From positions 186,001 to 250,000 of the forward strand of contig NZ_FTNQ01000001.1 of the NCBI RefSeq assembly GCF_900156455.1: a stretch of DNA of 64,000 nt. Direction: 5' to 3'. The notes beneath the pieces are model-generated. The model saw only the letters and a list, made by a program, of their open reading frames with translations. It did no database searches and was not told the DNA's origin. This document shows positions 42,852 to 51,599 of this stretch, piece by piece (within the stretch, counting starts at the first letter, position 1; every line of letters starts with the position of its first letter). Origin of the DNA: Microbacterium sp. RURRCA19A. GTDB taxonomy: Bacteria > Actinomycetota > Actinomycetes > Actinomycetales > Microbacteriaceae. A program made the position numbers and the translations under genes.

Positions 42852-43634
42852 TCAGTCGACGCCGAGGAACCCCCGGTCGGTGAGGACGATCGGCCCGTCG
42901 GCCGTGATCGCGACCGTGTGCTCCGAGTGGGAGCCGCGCGAACCGTCCGCGCTGCGGAGGGTCCACCCGTCGGGGTCGGTGATGAGCTCATCGGTCGTCT
43001 GCAGGAACCACGGTTCGAGCGCGAGGACGAGACCCGCGCGCAACGGATAGCCCCGTCCGGCCTTGCCGTCGTTGGCGACGTGCGGGTCGCCGTGCATCGT
43101 GCGACCCACGCCGTGCCCGCCGAAGTCGGTGTTGATGCTGAGGCCTTCCGCGTGGGCCACGGCGGCGACGGCGGCGGAGATGTCGCCGATCCGGTGGCCG
43201 ACCGTCGCGGCCTCGATCGCGGCGGCCAGAGCGCGCTGCGTGGTGTCGATGAGGGCGAGGTCTTCGTCGCGCGCGGTGCCCACGACGAACGACACCGCGG
43301 AGTCGGCGACCCACCCGTCGACGGACGCGGCGAAGTCGAGCGACACCAGGTCGCCGTCGCGCAACGCGGAGTCGTGGGGGAGTCCGTGGAGCACGGCGTC
43401 GTTGATCGACGTGCAGAGGACCTTGCCGAAGGGGCTCGCCCCGAACGACGGGTGGTAGTCGATGTAGCAGGACTCGGCACCTGCCGCACGGATCATGTCG
43501 TGCGCGCGACGGTCGAGGTGCAGGAGGTTGGTTCCGACCTTCGCCTCGTCGCGCAGCGTCGCCAGGACTTCCGCGACGAATCGGCCGGCCGGGCGCATGG
43601 CGTCGATCTCGGCCGGGGTGCGCAGTTCGATCAT
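42852..43634 (-). CDS. map: type I methionine aminopeptidase
   Basis: 260 residues from ATG 43634, SD AGGAAAGGA. It removes N-terminal Met from nascent proteins. The pita-bread metal ligands are present: Asp in LVSLDFAASVDGWVADSAV (two Asp), His in GGHGVGRTMH, Glu in LALEPWFL and Glu in SEHTVAIT. No N-terminal zinc-finger extension is seen, so this is the short MetAP Ia form. It lies convergent to the trmD operon. Confidence 0.95.
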   Translation of the reverse strand: MIELRTPAEIDAMRPAGRFVAEVLATLRDEAKVGTNLLHLDRRAHDMIRAAGAESCYIDYHPSFGASPFGKVLCTSINDAVLHGLPHDSALRDGDLVSLDFAASVDGWVADSAVSFVVGTARDEDLALIDTTQRALAAAIEAATVGHRIGDISAAVAAVAHAEGLSINTDFGGHGVGRTMHGDPHVANDGKAGRGYPLRAGLVLALEPWFLQTTDELITDPDGWTLRSADGSRGSHSEHTVAITADGPIVLTDRGFLGVD

Positions 43635-43771
43635 CGGGGGTTCCTTTCCTCGAACCTCCATTCTCTCCGATCGCCGCCGTGCTCCGTTCGCGACGTGCGG
43701 AGACGGCGGCCCGAGGACGCGTTGGCCGTCGGTCCGGTCGAGGTTCAAAGCGACCGCACAACTGCCGCCCC

Positions 43772-43777
43772 TACCAT
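43772..43777 (+). promoter_or_regulatory. -10 box for the membrane protein gene at 43784 (leaderless)
   Basis: TACCAT, 6 nt before ATG 43784. Confidence 0.45.
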
Positions 43778-43783
43778 CGGTTC

Positions 43784-44275
43784 ATGGTGCTGCGCCGACT
43801 CTTCCTCCGCTGGCTCTTCCCGGCCGCCTTCCTGCTGCCCCTGTGGCTGTTCGTCGGATGGATCGTGTTCGGCGGCGGGAGCGGCTGGGCCCTGCTCTGG
43901 TTGCTGATCGCGGCCCCCGCGGTCTTCGTGACGCAGATCCTCGTGGCGCTCATCGTCCGCGGGCGGGGCTCGGTCCGCCTCGAGCGAGCGGCGTCGTGGC
44001 GCGACGTCGTCGGCGTCGGGCTGTGGCAGGTGGTCGTGATCGCGCTCGGACTCTACGACTCGCGGACCTTCTTCCCGCTGCTGGTCCTGAGTGTCGTCGG
44101 CGCGTTCGTCCTGTTGTGGTCCTCGTTGGCGCAGATGTGGAACGAGGCGCGCGCCGGGGTGGCCCTTCTGCACACCTCCGACGGCACCGGCTACATCCCG
44201 CCGACGCAGGAGCGGCCGCGCCCGCAGGCCGCCGGTGAGGTCATCGTCATCTCGGAGAAGTCCGCCTCGTCCTGA
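43784..44275 (+). CDS. integral membrane protein of unknown function
   Basis: 163 residues from ATG 43784. Four hydrophobic segments are visible: about 10-30 (FPAAFLLPLWLFVGWIVF), 33-58, 72-92 and 97-118, followed by a hydrophilic C-terminal tail with YIPPTQERPRPQ. I do not recognise a family. It is a single gene between map and rplS with its own -10 box and no SD. Confidence 0.7.
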   Translation: MVLRRLFLRWLFPAAFLLPLWLFVGWIVFGGGSGWALLWLLIAAPAVFVTQILVALIVRGRGSVRLERAASWRDVVGVGLWQVVVIALGLYDSRTFFPLLVLSVVGAFVLLWSSLAQMWNEARAGVALLHTSDGTGYIPPTQERPRPQAAGEVIVISEKSASS

Positions 44276-44304
44276 GCCGGTTTGGTCGGTGTCTCCGTCC
44301 GTGG

Positions 44305-44434
44305 CAGAATGGGCGTTTGTGCCCTGACAGACTCTGCCTCAGGGGAGTCCGCCGCAACCGCGGCCTCGGGTACGCCACTCCTTTTCCCCTTTTATCGTGC
44401 GATCGACCTGTGGCGGTCGCAGGAAGTGACGATC
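44305..44434 (+). promoter_or_regulatory. rplS promoter and long 5' leader
   Basis: TGG-CAGAAT (box 44305-44310), then about 118 nt of leader. Competing short helices occur near its 5' end: CCCTGA/TCAGGG (44322-44327, 44339-44344) and GACTC/GAGTC (44330-44334, 44345-44349). A pyrimidine-rich run lies at 44377-44396. Autoregulation by L19 is possible but unproven. Confidence 0.5.
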
Positions 44435-44782
44435 ATGCAGATCCTCGACTCCGTCGACGCGGCCTCGCTGCGCTCCGACATCCCCGTCTTCGGCCCCGGT
44501 GACACCGTCAAGGTGCACGTCAACATCACCGAGGGCAACCGCTCGCGTATCCAGGTCTTCCAGGGCGTCGTCATCGGCCGCTCGGGCGACGGCGTGCGCG
44601 AGACCTTCTGCGTCCGCAAGGTCAGCTTCCAGGTCGGTGTCGAGCGCACCTTCCCCGTGCACAGCCCCGTGATCGACCACATCGAGGTCGTCACCCGTGG
44701 TGACGTGCGTCGCGCGAAGCTCTACTACCTGCGCAACCTGCGTGGCAAGAAGGCCAAGATCAAGGAGAAGCGCGACCGCTGA
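44435..44782 (+). CDS. rplS: 50S ribosomal protein L19
   Basis: 115 residues from ATG 44435; the upstream GGAAGTGA is the SD. The bL19 signature is [20 protein letters not shown] with [21 protein letters not shown] split after residue 60, and it ends in a basic tail [13 protein letters not shown]19 sits at the 30S-50S interface. It is monocistronic, bounded by a long leader and a strong terminator. Confidence 0.97.
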   Translation: MQILDSVDAASLRSDIPVFGPGDTVKVHVNITEGNRSRIQVFQGVVIGRSGDGVRETFCVRKVSFQVGVERTFPVHSPVIDHIEVVTRGDVRRAKLYYLRNLRGKKAKIKEKRDR

Positions 44783-44793
44783 GTCCGCCTCCT

Positions 44794-44832
44794 CGAACGC
44801 CCCGCGATCCGTCGCGGGGCGTTCGTCGTTTC
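44794..44832 (+). terminator. terminator of rplS
   Basis: Perfect 14-bp stem (44794-44807 with 44812-44825), TCCG loop and tail TCGTTTCC. Confidence 0.88.
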
Positions 44833-44844
44833 CGCGCGTGCTCA

Positions 44845-44862
44845 CCGGCATCGGGATGCCGG
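44845..44862. repeat. short GGATGCC-type palindrome between rplS and lepB
   Basis: CCGGCATC and GATGCCGG are inverted around GG. It may be a second terminator element or part of the dispersed GGATGCC signal. Confidence 0.45.
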
Positions 44863-44974
44863 CCCCGGGCATTCATAGACGTTCGTTGCCGTGTGACGTT
44901 CGGCGGGTGCGGCGGAATGTGCGAGGCTTGTCCAGCGGTCTTCCGGTGTGCGGTGAGCCCGGCGAAGGATCAAC

Positions 44975-45712
44975 ATGAGCGACGAAACCGCATCCCCTCC
45001 GGCCCCGATCACCCGTCGTCGCCGCGGAGCACTGACGTTCCTGCGCGACGTGGTGGTGATCCTGCTCATCGCCCTGGCGGTGTCGTTCCTGGTCAAGACG
45101 TTCGTGGTGCGGTCGTTCTACATCCCGTCCGCGTCGATGAACGACACACTGCTCGTGAACGACCGGATCCTCGTCGACGAGCTGACCCCCCGCTTCGGCG
45201 ACTACGCCCGCGGCGACGTCGTGGTGTTCCGCGACCCGGGCGGGTGGCTGCCGGCGACGGTCAAGCAGCAACGCCCGCCCCTCGTGGAGGCGACCGACTG
45301 GGTGCTGTCGCTCGTGGGCCTGTCGGCGCCCGACAGCGACGACCACCTGATCAAACGCGTCATCGGAATCCCCGGCGATCACGTGGTGTGCTGCAACGCG
45401 CTCGGTCAGACCGAGGTGAACGGCGTGCCGCTGGTCGAGCCCTACGTGAAGCTCGCGCCGGGGGCCGCAGCGCCCTCGCCGGTGCCCTACGACATCACGG
45501 TTCCGCAGGGCTCGCTGTGGGTGCTCGGAGACAACCGCAACAGCTCGAAGGACTCCCGTTTCAATCAGGATCAGCCCGGGAAGGGCTTCGTGCCGATCGA
45601 CAACGTCGTGGGCCGCGCCTTCCTTATCACCTGGCCGTTCGACCGCTTCGGTGCGATCGACTTCCATCACGATGTGTTCGCGGGGGTCCCTCAGCCGGAC
45701 AGCCTGCCGTGA
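44975..45712 (+). CDS. lepB: type I signal peptidase
   Basis: 245 residues, SD GAAGGAT before ATG 44975. LepB removes signal peptides outside the membrane. One transmembrane helix (about 23-47, FLRDVVVILLIALAVSFLVK) is followed by the catalytic serine in IPSASMNDTL and the catalytic lysine in LIKRVIGIPGD; the box VLGDNRNSSKDSR is present. It overlaps rnhB as GTGA. Confidence 0.95.
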   Translation: MSDETASPPAPITRRRRGALTFLRDVVVILLIALAVSFLVKTFVVRSFYIPSASMNDTLLVNDRILVDELTPRFGDYARGDVVVFRDPGGWLPATVKQQRPPLVEATDWVLSLVGLSAPDSDDHLIKRVIGIPGDHVVCCNALGQTEVNGVPLVEPYVKLAPGAAAPSPVPYDITVPQGSLWVLGDNRNSSKDSRFNQDQPGKGFVPIDNVVGRAFLITWPFDRFGAIDFHHDVFAGVPQPDSLP

Positions 45713-46362
45713 TCGAACCGACCCTCACCCTCGAGCGGCGCCTGCTCAAGGAGCACGCGCTGATCATCGCGTGCGATGAGGTCGGTCGTGGTGCTCTCGC
45801 CGGCCCGGTCGCGGTGGGCGCGGCGGTCATCGATCCCGTGCGATCCCGCAAGCGGATTCCGGCGGGTCTGCGGGACTCCAAGCTGGTTCCCGAGGCACGC
45901 CGGCCCGATGTCGCCGCACGCGCCGCCGCGTTCGTGCAGCACAGCGCGGTGGGTTGGGCCAGTGCCGACGAGATCGACGAGATCGGGATCATCCGCGCCC
46001 TGGGTCTCGCCGCCGTCCGCGCGATCGCGGATCTCCGCGCGCACGGCGTCGTCCCCGAGGAGGCACTCGTGATCCTCGACGGCAACCACGACTACATCAC
46101 CCCGGCGGGGGAGAGCGGGCTGCGTGTGAAGCCGATCATCAAGGCCGATCGGGACTGCGCGAGCGCGGCCGCGGCATCCGTCATCGCCAAGGTCGCCCGC
46201 GATGCGGTGATGGTCGGCCTGCACGAAGAACTGCCGGCCTACGGGTGGGCACGCAACAAGGGCTACGCGAGCCTCGACCACCGCGAGGCCATCGGCGTGC
46301 ACGGCATGAGCGTGCACCACCGTCGTTCCTGGGCGATCGCGCCGGCTCCGACACTGTTCTGA
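45709..46362 (+). CDS. rnhB: ribonuclease HII
   Basis: 217 residues from GTG 45709, overlapping lepB. RNase HII cuts at ribonucleotides in DNA duplexes. The DEDD active site is visible: Asp-Glu in IACDEVGRGALAGP, Asp in VILDGNHDYI, and Asp in KADRDCASAAAASVIAKVARD after its lysine. The lepB-rnhB pairing is a conserved actinobacterial arrangement. Confidence 0.95.
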   Translation: MIEPTLTLERRLLKEHALIIACDEVGRGALAGPVAVGAAVIDPVRSRKRIPAGLRDSKLVPEARRPDVAARAAAFVQHSAVGWASADEIDEIGIIRALGLAAVRAIADLRAHGVVPEEALVILDGNHDYITPAGESGLRVKPIIKADRDCASAAAASVIAKVARDAVMVGLHEELPAYGWARNKGYASLDHREAIGVHGMSVHHRRSWAIAPAPTLF

Positions 46363-46420
46363 CGCGCGAGCGAGGTGGGTTCCGCGCCGTCGCACGGTCG
46401 GCGCCGGTGCGCAACGCGCC

Positions 46421-46426
46421 TAGGAT
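46421..46426 (+). promoter_or_regulatory. -10 box of the DUF2469 gene
   Basis: TAGGAT ends 9 nt before ATG 46436; GGGAGA in between could act as an SD only if the leader is longer. Confidence 0.45.
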
Positions 46427-46435
46427 GGGAGAACC

Positions 46436-46759
46436 ATGGATGACGACGTCTTCGAGGACTACGACCGCGAACTCGAGCTGGCCCTGTACCGCGAGTACCG
46501 CGACGTGGTCTCGCAGTTCCAGTACGTGATCGAGACCGAACGCCGGTTCTATCTCGCCAACGACGTGAACGTCGTCCGCCGCGACACCGAGCACGATTTC
46601 TACTTCGAGATCTCGATGACCGACGTGTGGGTGTGGGACATCTACCGCGCCGACCGCTTCGTGAAGTCGGTGCGCGTGCTGACGTTCAAGGACGTGAACG
46701 TCGAGGAACTCTCGCGCCGCGACTTCCAGCTGCCCGAAGAGCTCTCGCTCGACAGCTGA
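46436..46759 (+). CDS. DUF2469 family protein
   Basis: 107 residues. It begins DDDVFEDYDRELELALYREYRDVV and contains ETERRFYLAN and WVWDIYRADRFVKSVRVLTF, which match the highly conserved actinobacterial DUF2469 family. No function is known. The position between rnhB and yraN is the family's usual context, suggesting a basic cellular role. Confidence 0.88.
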   Translation: MDDDVFEDYDRELELALYREYRDVVSQFQYVIETERRFYLANDVNVVRRDTEHDFYFEISMTDVWVWDIYRADRFVKSVRVLTFKDVNVEELSRRDFQLPEELSLDS

Positions 46760-46852
46760 CGGTTCCTCCCCAGACGCCCCTGTTTCCGATTCGTCCCCGG
46801 ATCCCGGATCCGGCCCGTCGGAGCCTGATGACCGGATGCCACGCTCTCGGGC

Positions 46853-47215
46853 ATGGCAGCGAAAGACGACTTCGGGCGAGCCGGTGAAGAACGGGCCGCC
46901 CGCCACCTGGCCGCGAACGGTTTCCGCATCCTCGACCGCAACTGGCGGTGTCCGCAGGGCGAACTCGACATCATCGCCGAGACGGCGGGCACCCTCGTCG
47001 TGGTCGAGGTGAAGAGCCGCACGAGTGAGGCCTTCGGCCACCCGTTCGAGGCGATCGATCGGCGCAAGGCCGGTCGGCTGTGGCGTCTGGCCATGGCCTG
47101 GATCGCGGTGCATCCCGACGAGGCCCGGGGGCGGAGCCTGCGTATCGACGCGATCGCCCTCATCGGCTCCGATCCGCGCACCGCGCGCCTCGAGCACCTC
47201 GAGGACGCGCTGTGA
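46853..47215 (+). CDS. yraN: YraN family protein (UPF0102, endonuclease-like)
   Basis: 120 residues from ATG 46853. It has the restriction-endonuclease-like core: GEERAARHLAANGFRILDRN, the acidic motif CPQGELDIIAE and the VVVEVKSRTSEAFGHP box. The family is predicted to bind or cut DNA and is consistently linked to comM and dprA, as here. It overlaps the next gene as GTGA. Confidence 0.9.
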   Translation: MAAKDDFGRAGEERAARHLAANGFRILDRNWRCPQGELDIIAETAGTLVVVEVKSRTSEAFGHPFEAIDRRKAGRLWRLAMAWIAVHPDEARGRSLRIDAIALIGSDPRTARLEHLEDAL

Positions 47216-48735
47216 CCGTCGCACGCACGTGGGCGGTGGCACTGACCGGGGTGCGCGGTGATCTCGTGGAGGTCGAGGCCGATCTGTCGCCCCAGACACC
47301 GGAGTTCGCGATCATCGGGCTGCCCGACAAAGCGCTGGGGGAGGCCGGACGCCGGGTGCGGAACGCCTGCACCAATCGCGGCCTCGAACTCCCGAAGCGG
47401 CGATTGACCGTCAACCTGTCTCCGGCGAGCCTCCCGAAACGGGGCTCGGCCTTCGACGTCGCGATCGCCGTCGCGGCCCTCGCGACGACGGGGATGATGG
47501 ATGCCGCCCGCGTCGCCGACACCGTGCACATCGGGGAGCTCGGCCTCGACGGCCGTCTGCGGCCGGTCCCCGGCGTGCTGCCGTCGGTGCTCGCGGCGCG
47601 CCGCGCGGGGCGGTCGCGCGTGGTCGTGCCCGCTGCCAACGCCGCCGAGGCCGGGCTCGTCGAGGGGATCGAGGTGCGTGCCGCGACGTGCCTGGCGGAG
47701 GTCGTGCGCTGGCACGGCGGTGCGAGCGAGGCGCCGGACCTTCCGCCGGTCCTCACGGCGGAGGTGTCACCGGCGCGGAGCGAGAACCTCGACCTCGCGG
47801 ACATCATCGGGCAGCCCGATGCCGTCGACGCTCTGATCGTGGCGGCCGCGGGCGGGCACCATCTCCTGATGAGTGGGCCGCCCGGTGCGGGCAAGACGAT
47901 GCTGGCACGGCGGCTGCCCGGGATCCTGCCGGATCTCGACGACGACGCGGCACTGTCGGTCGCGTCGGTGCGGTCGCTGTCGGGCGAGATCGTCACGCGC
48001 TTGAGCCGGACTCCGCCGTTCGAGAGTCCGCACCATGGAGCGAGCGCCGCGGCGCTGATAGGTGGGGGATCGGGTGTGGTGCGGCCCGGGGCCATCGCCC
48101 GCGCGAGTGAGGGAGTCCTTTTCCTCGACGAGGGTGGGGAGTTTCCGGCATCCGTGCTCGACGCGCTGCGGCAGCCGTTGGAGAGCGGGGTCATACAGTT
48201 GCATCGATCGGGGGTCTCGGCGACCTTTCCGGCGAGGTTCCAACTGGTGATCGCGACGAACCCGTGTCCGTGCGGGCAGTACGGCGTCCCGGGGGGAGTC
48301 TGCGAGTGCGCCCCGCAGGCCATCCGGCGCTACACGCGACGTCTCTCGGGCCCGCTGCTCGACCGCATCGACCTCGACCTGCGGCTGCAGCGGGTCTCGA
48401 ATGCCCGACGCGAGAACGCCGCCCCGGCCGTCACCACGGCCGCGGCGCGCGAGATGGTCCTCCGTGCCCGCGATCGCGCGGCCGCGCGCTGGGCCGCGAC
48501 CCCGTGGCGTCGGAACGCCGATGTTCCGGGCACGTGGTTGCGGGGCGCGGCAGCTCCCGACGCCGACGTCCTGCGGCCGCTCGACATCGCGCTCCGTCGC
48601 GGCTCCCTCACTCTGCGCGGCTACGACCGCCTGCTCCGCGTCGCCTGGACCGTCGCCGACATCGCCGGACGCGATCGACTCCACCCCGACGACGTGGGGC
48701 GCGCGCTGTTCCTCCGGCAGGGGAGTGTCGCGTGA
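47212..48735 (+). CDS. comM: YifB/ComM family Mg-chelatase-like AAA+ ATPase
   Basis: 507 residues from GTG 47212. An N-terminal Lon-type (ChlI) domain (VEVEADLSPQTPEFAIIGLPD, RLTVNLSPASLPKRG) is followed by the AAA+ core with Walker A GPPGAGKTMLARRLPG (about residue 222) and Walker B VLFLDEGGEF, and a cysteine cluster NPCPCGQYG with CEC. ComM helicases promote branch migration of heterologous DNA in transformation. It is coupled to yraN and dprA by GTGA overlaps. Confidence 0.93.
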   Translation: MTVARTWAVALTGVRGDLVEVEADLSPQTPEFAIIGLPDKALGEAGRRVRNACTNRGLELPKRRLTVNLSPASLPKRGSAFDVAIAVAALATTGMMDAARVADTVHIGELGLDGRLRPVPGVLPSVLAARRAGRSRVVVPAANAAEAGLVEGIEVRAATCLAEVVRWHGGASEAPDLPPVLTAEVSPARSENLDLADIIGQPDAVDALIVAAAGGHHLLMSGPPGAGKTMLARRLPGILPDLDDDAALSVASVRSLSGEIVTRLSRTPPFESPHHGASAAALIGGGSGVVRPGAIARASEGVLFLDEGGEFPASVLDALRQPLESGVIQLHRSGVSATFPARFQLVIATNPCPCGQYGVPGGVCECAPQAIRRYTRRLSGPLLDRIDLDLRLQRVSNARRENAAPAVTTAAAREMVLRARDRAAARWAATPWRRNADVPGTWLRGAAAPDADVLRPLDIALRRGSLTLRGYDRLLRVAWTVADIAGRDRLHPDDVGRALFLRQGSVA

Positions 48736-49889
48736 AGATCCCCGACCTGAGTCCGGATGCGGCCGGCGCGGCGCTCGCGGGGCTGGGAGTCCCGACGGAC
48801 GTCGACATGGTCGACGCCTACACGCGGGTGTGGTGGACGGTCCTCACCGAGCCGGGCGACGGAGCAGCGGGCGACCTGATCTCCCGGTTCGGCGCGGCGG
48901 CTGCACTCCGGCGCGCGCTGGCCGATCACGATGACGAGTGGAGCCCGGCCCGCGCGCGATGGCGTCCGCGGGCGGATGCCGGGGCGGTGCGTCAGGCGCT
49001 GGATGCCGGCCGACGGGCGGGGGCGACGCTCGTCGTCCCCGCGGATCCCCGGTGGCCGGCGCGGCTGGACGACCTCGCCGTCCACGCCCCGCACGCCCTG
49101 TGGTTGCGTGGTGACCCGGGGCGGCTGTGCGACGCCCCGACTGTGGCGATCGTCGGTGCGCGCGCGGCGACGCCCTATGGCGAGGCCGTCGCCGCCGATT
49201 TGGCGGCCGACCTCGCCGACGCGGGGGTGACCATCGTGTCGGGAGCCGCGTACGGGATCGACGGGGCTGCCCACCGGGCGGCGCTCTCCAGCGGCGGGAG
49301 GACGATCGCCTTCCTCGCGGGTGGCGTGGACCGGGCCTATCCGCGGGGACACGAGGGTCTGCTCGCGCGCATCTCCGCATCCGGTTCCGTCGTGAGCGAG
49401 ACGCCGTGCGGTGCGGCTCCGACCAAGTGGCGGTTCCTGGCGCGCAACCGGCTGATCGCGTCGCTCGCGGATGCCGTCGTCATCGTGGAGGCGGGCCATC
49501 GCAGCGGTTCCCTCAACACCGCGGCCCACGCCGCCCAGCTCGGGCGCGCGCTCGGTGCCGTGCCCGGCCCCGTGACGAGCGCCGCCTCCGCGGGCAGTCA
49601 CCGGGTGCTCCGCGAGTTCGATGGCGTCTGCGTGACGTCCGCGGCGGATGTCCGGGAAATGCTCGGTGCGGCGGGGGAGTCGCCCCCGAGAGCGGCCGGT
49701 CGCACCGACGACACCAGCCGATTGCGGGACGCGCTCTCCCCGCGCATCGGTCGCGGTGTCGGCGAGATCGCACGGCGCGCGGGGTTCTCGGAGTCCGAGA
49801 CCCGGACCCTCCTGGGGTTCGCCGAACTCGAGGGACACGTGCGCCGCGAAGAGGACGGCCTCTGGCGATCCGCGGTCCCCGAGAGGTGA
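48732..49889 (+). CDS. dprA: DNA-processing protein DprA
   Basis: 385 residues from GTG 48732. The Rossmann-like core includes VAIVGARAATPYGEAVAADL, IVSGAAYGIDGAAHRAAL, VDRAYPRGHEGLL and RNRLIASLADAVVIVEAG. DprA loads RecA onto incoming single-stranded DNA. A C-terminal winged-helix-like segment (residues about 330-380) is present. Comm-dprA pairs are widespread even in species not known to be competent, so natural transformation is not proved. Confidence 0.94.
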   Translation: MKIPDLSPDAAGAALAGLGVPTDVDMVDAYTRVWWTVLTEPGDGAAGDLISRFGAAAALRRALADHDDEWSPARARWRPRADAGAVRQALDAGRRAGATLVVPADPRWPARLDDLAVHAPHALWLRGDPGRLCDAPTVAIVGARAATPYGEAVAADLAADLADAGVTIVSGAAYGIDGAAHRAALSSGGRTIAFLAGGVDRAYPRGHEGLLARISASGSVVSETPCGAAPTKWRFLARNRLIASLADAVVIVEAGHRSGSLNTAAHAAQLGRALGAVPGPVTSAASAGSHRVLREFDGVCVTSAADVREMLGAAGESPPRAAGRTDDTSRLRDALSPRIGRGVGEIARRAGFSESETRTLLGFAELEGHVRREEDGLWRSAVPER

Positions 49890-49983
49890 GGAGCGGTGAG
49901 TTCGCCTCGCCTCGACAGGACGACTCGGGCGGCCCGCGCGCGTCGCGAGTGCGCTCGGCGGGCGTCGGCGGCAGTCTTGTCGC

Positions 49984-50886
49984 ATGCGCATTTCGGAGGC
50001 GGTCGAGGGGTACCTGTCCCACCTCGGCAGCGTGCGGCGGCTCTCGCCGGCGACGGTCCGCGCCTACCGCTCCGACCTCGCCGACCTCGCGCGGGCCTCC
50101 GGCGACCCCGACGTCCGCGAACTCGACATCGAGACCCTCCGAGAATGGCAGTGGGATGCCACCGCGGCCGGTCTCAGCAAGGCCACGGCCGCGCGCCGCA
50201 CCTCGACCGTGAAGGGATTCCTGGCGTGGGCCTGCGAGGAGGGCGTCATCGACGCCGACCCGTCGCAGCGTCTCGTCGCTCCCAAACGGGGGCGTACGCT
50301 CCCCACCGTCGCCACCGCATCCGCGCTGGAGGCGCTGCTGTCGGAGGCGGAGGCGGCCGCGCAGGCGGGCGATCCGGTGGCCCTGCGCGACCACGCGCTC
50401 CTCGAGCTGCTGTACGGCACCGGCGCACGCGTGTCGGAGATCTGCGGACTCGACGTCGACGACGTCGACCACGAGCGTCGCACGCTGCGCCTGCGCGGCA
50501 AGGGCGACAAAGAGCGCGTCGTGCCCTACGGCTCACCGGCCGCCCACGCTCTCAACGGCTACCTCGTGCGGGGACGCCCCGTGCTGCGGGCGCGCGCGGA
50601 CGACCCCGACGCCGCCGTCTTCCTCGGAGCCCGGGGCGGTCGACTCGGCCCTCGCGCCGTGCACGCGCTCGTGTCACGGGTCGTCGCGCCGGCGGTGGGC
50701 GCGGAGACACTCGGCCCGCACGCGCTCCGTCACTCGGCCGCGACGCATCTTCTCGACGGCGGCGCCGATCTGCGCTCGGTGCAGGAGATCCTCGGACACG
50801 CCAGCCTCGGTACCACCCAGATCTACACGCACGTGTCCGCCGAACGCCTGCGCGAGGCCTACCGGCTCGCGCACCCACGCGCGTAG
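49984..50886 (+). CDS. xerC: tyrosine recombinase XerC
   Basis: 300 residues from ATG 49984. The SAM-like N-terminal domain binds DNA (VEGYLSHLGSVRRLSPATVRA). Catalytic residues are Arg in YGTGARVSEICGLDV, Lys in RLRGKGDKERVV, His-x-x-Arg in GPHALRHSAATHLL, and Tyr in GTTQIYTHVSAERL. It resolves chromosome dimers at dif with XerD. CAGTCT ends 6 nt before the ATG, a possible leaderless promoter. The usual dprA-xerC-rpsB context argues against a phage integrase. Confidence 0.94.
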   Translation: MRISEAVEGYLSHLGSVRRLSPATVRAYRSDLADLARASGDPDVRELDIETLREWQWDATAAGLSKATAARRTSTVKGFLAWACEEGVIDADPSQRLVAPKRGRTLPTVATASALEALLSEAEAAAQAGDPVALRDHALLELLYGTGARVSEICGLDVDDVDHERRTLRLRGKGDKERVVPYGSPAAHALNGYLVRGRPVLRARADDPDAAVFLGARGGRLGPRAVHALVSRVVAPAVGAETLGPHALRHSAATHLLDGGADLRSVQEILGHASLGTTQIYTHVSAERLREAYRLAHPRA

Positions 50887-50933
50887 CGGCGCACACGCCG
50901 CACATCGTCGTGGCGCGGGACCAGCCGCGGTCG

Positions 50934-50939
50934 TAGCGT
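50934..50939 (+). promoter_or_regulatory. -10 box of the DUF3060 gene (leaderless)
   Basis: TAGCGT, 6 nt before GTG 50946. Confidence 0.5.
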
Positions 50940-50945
50940 GGAGGC

Positions 50946-51566
50946 GTGGTGCATCGTGCTCGACTCGTCTGGGCGACGGGAGGGGTTGTCCTCTCCCTGA
51001 CGCTGCTCGTCGGCTGCGGTCTCGCGGCACAACCGGTGGTGACCCGCCTGCCGCCGGCGGCATCCGGAACATCCGCCGTCCCGAGCGCGAGTCCGACGTC
51101 GAACGGCGCGTCGACCGACGAATCGCCCACGAGCCCTTCCCCGGGGGCGACCGCATCCGTCGCACCGGGGGACGCGTCGGTCACCGCGTGCGGCGAGGGA
51201 GGCTCCGCGACGGTGAACGGCTCCGAGCGATCGGTCCGCGTGGAGGGGACGTGCGCGCAGCTCTCCGTCTCGGGATCGGCCCTCACCGTCGACGCGAGCG
51301 CCGCCACGATCGGCGCGTTGACCATGTCGGGGGATCGCATCCGCGTCACGGCCTCGGCGGTCGACGACGCCACCGTGCAGGGGAACGACACGTCGCTCAC
51401 CGTCGCGGGCACCCTCGGTCGCCTCGACCTCAGCGGCGATCGTGCGGCGGTCGCCGTCGAATGGTCGCTCGGTTCGGTCATCGTGCGCGGGCAGGACAGT
51501 GTGATCACGGCGCGCGGGGGTATCGGCGACAGCACCATCGACGGGCGCGGCAACAGCGTCGGCTGA
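50946..51566 (+). CDS. DUF3060-type lipoprotein
   Basis: 206 residues from GTG 50946. A lipoprotein signal ends with LVGC. A Ser/Pro/Thr-rich linker (about 30-75) leads to a repetitive domain with short strands such as [19 protein letters not shown] and [17 protein letters not shown], resembling DUF3060 beta-helix-like repeats. Two Cys (in VTACGEGG and GTCAQL) match the family. The function is unknown; it would be anchored on the outer face of the membrane. Confidence 0.75.
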   Translation: MVHRARLVWATGGVVLSLTLLVGCGLAAQPVVTRLPPAASGTSAVPSASPTSNGASTDESPTSPSPGATASVAPGDASVTACGEGGSATVNGSERSVRVEGTCAQLSVSGSALTVDASAATIGALTMSGDRIRVTASAVDDATVQGNDTSLTVAGTLGRLDLSGDRAAVAVEWSLGSVIVRGQDSVITARGGIGDSTIDGRGNSVG

Positions 51567-51599
51567 CCCCCTCCGCCGTCGGTCAGGTGAGACCGCGGC

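Noticed and set aside
47212..49889. Evidence that the strain is naturally transformable
   Set aside because: comM and dprA alone are found in many non-competent species; no pilus or ComEA/ComEC genes are in the window.
49984..50886. Tyrosine recombinase as a phage or island integrase
   Set aside because: Sequence length and dprA-xerC-rpsB context fit housekeeping XerC; no attachment site or phage genes are nearby.
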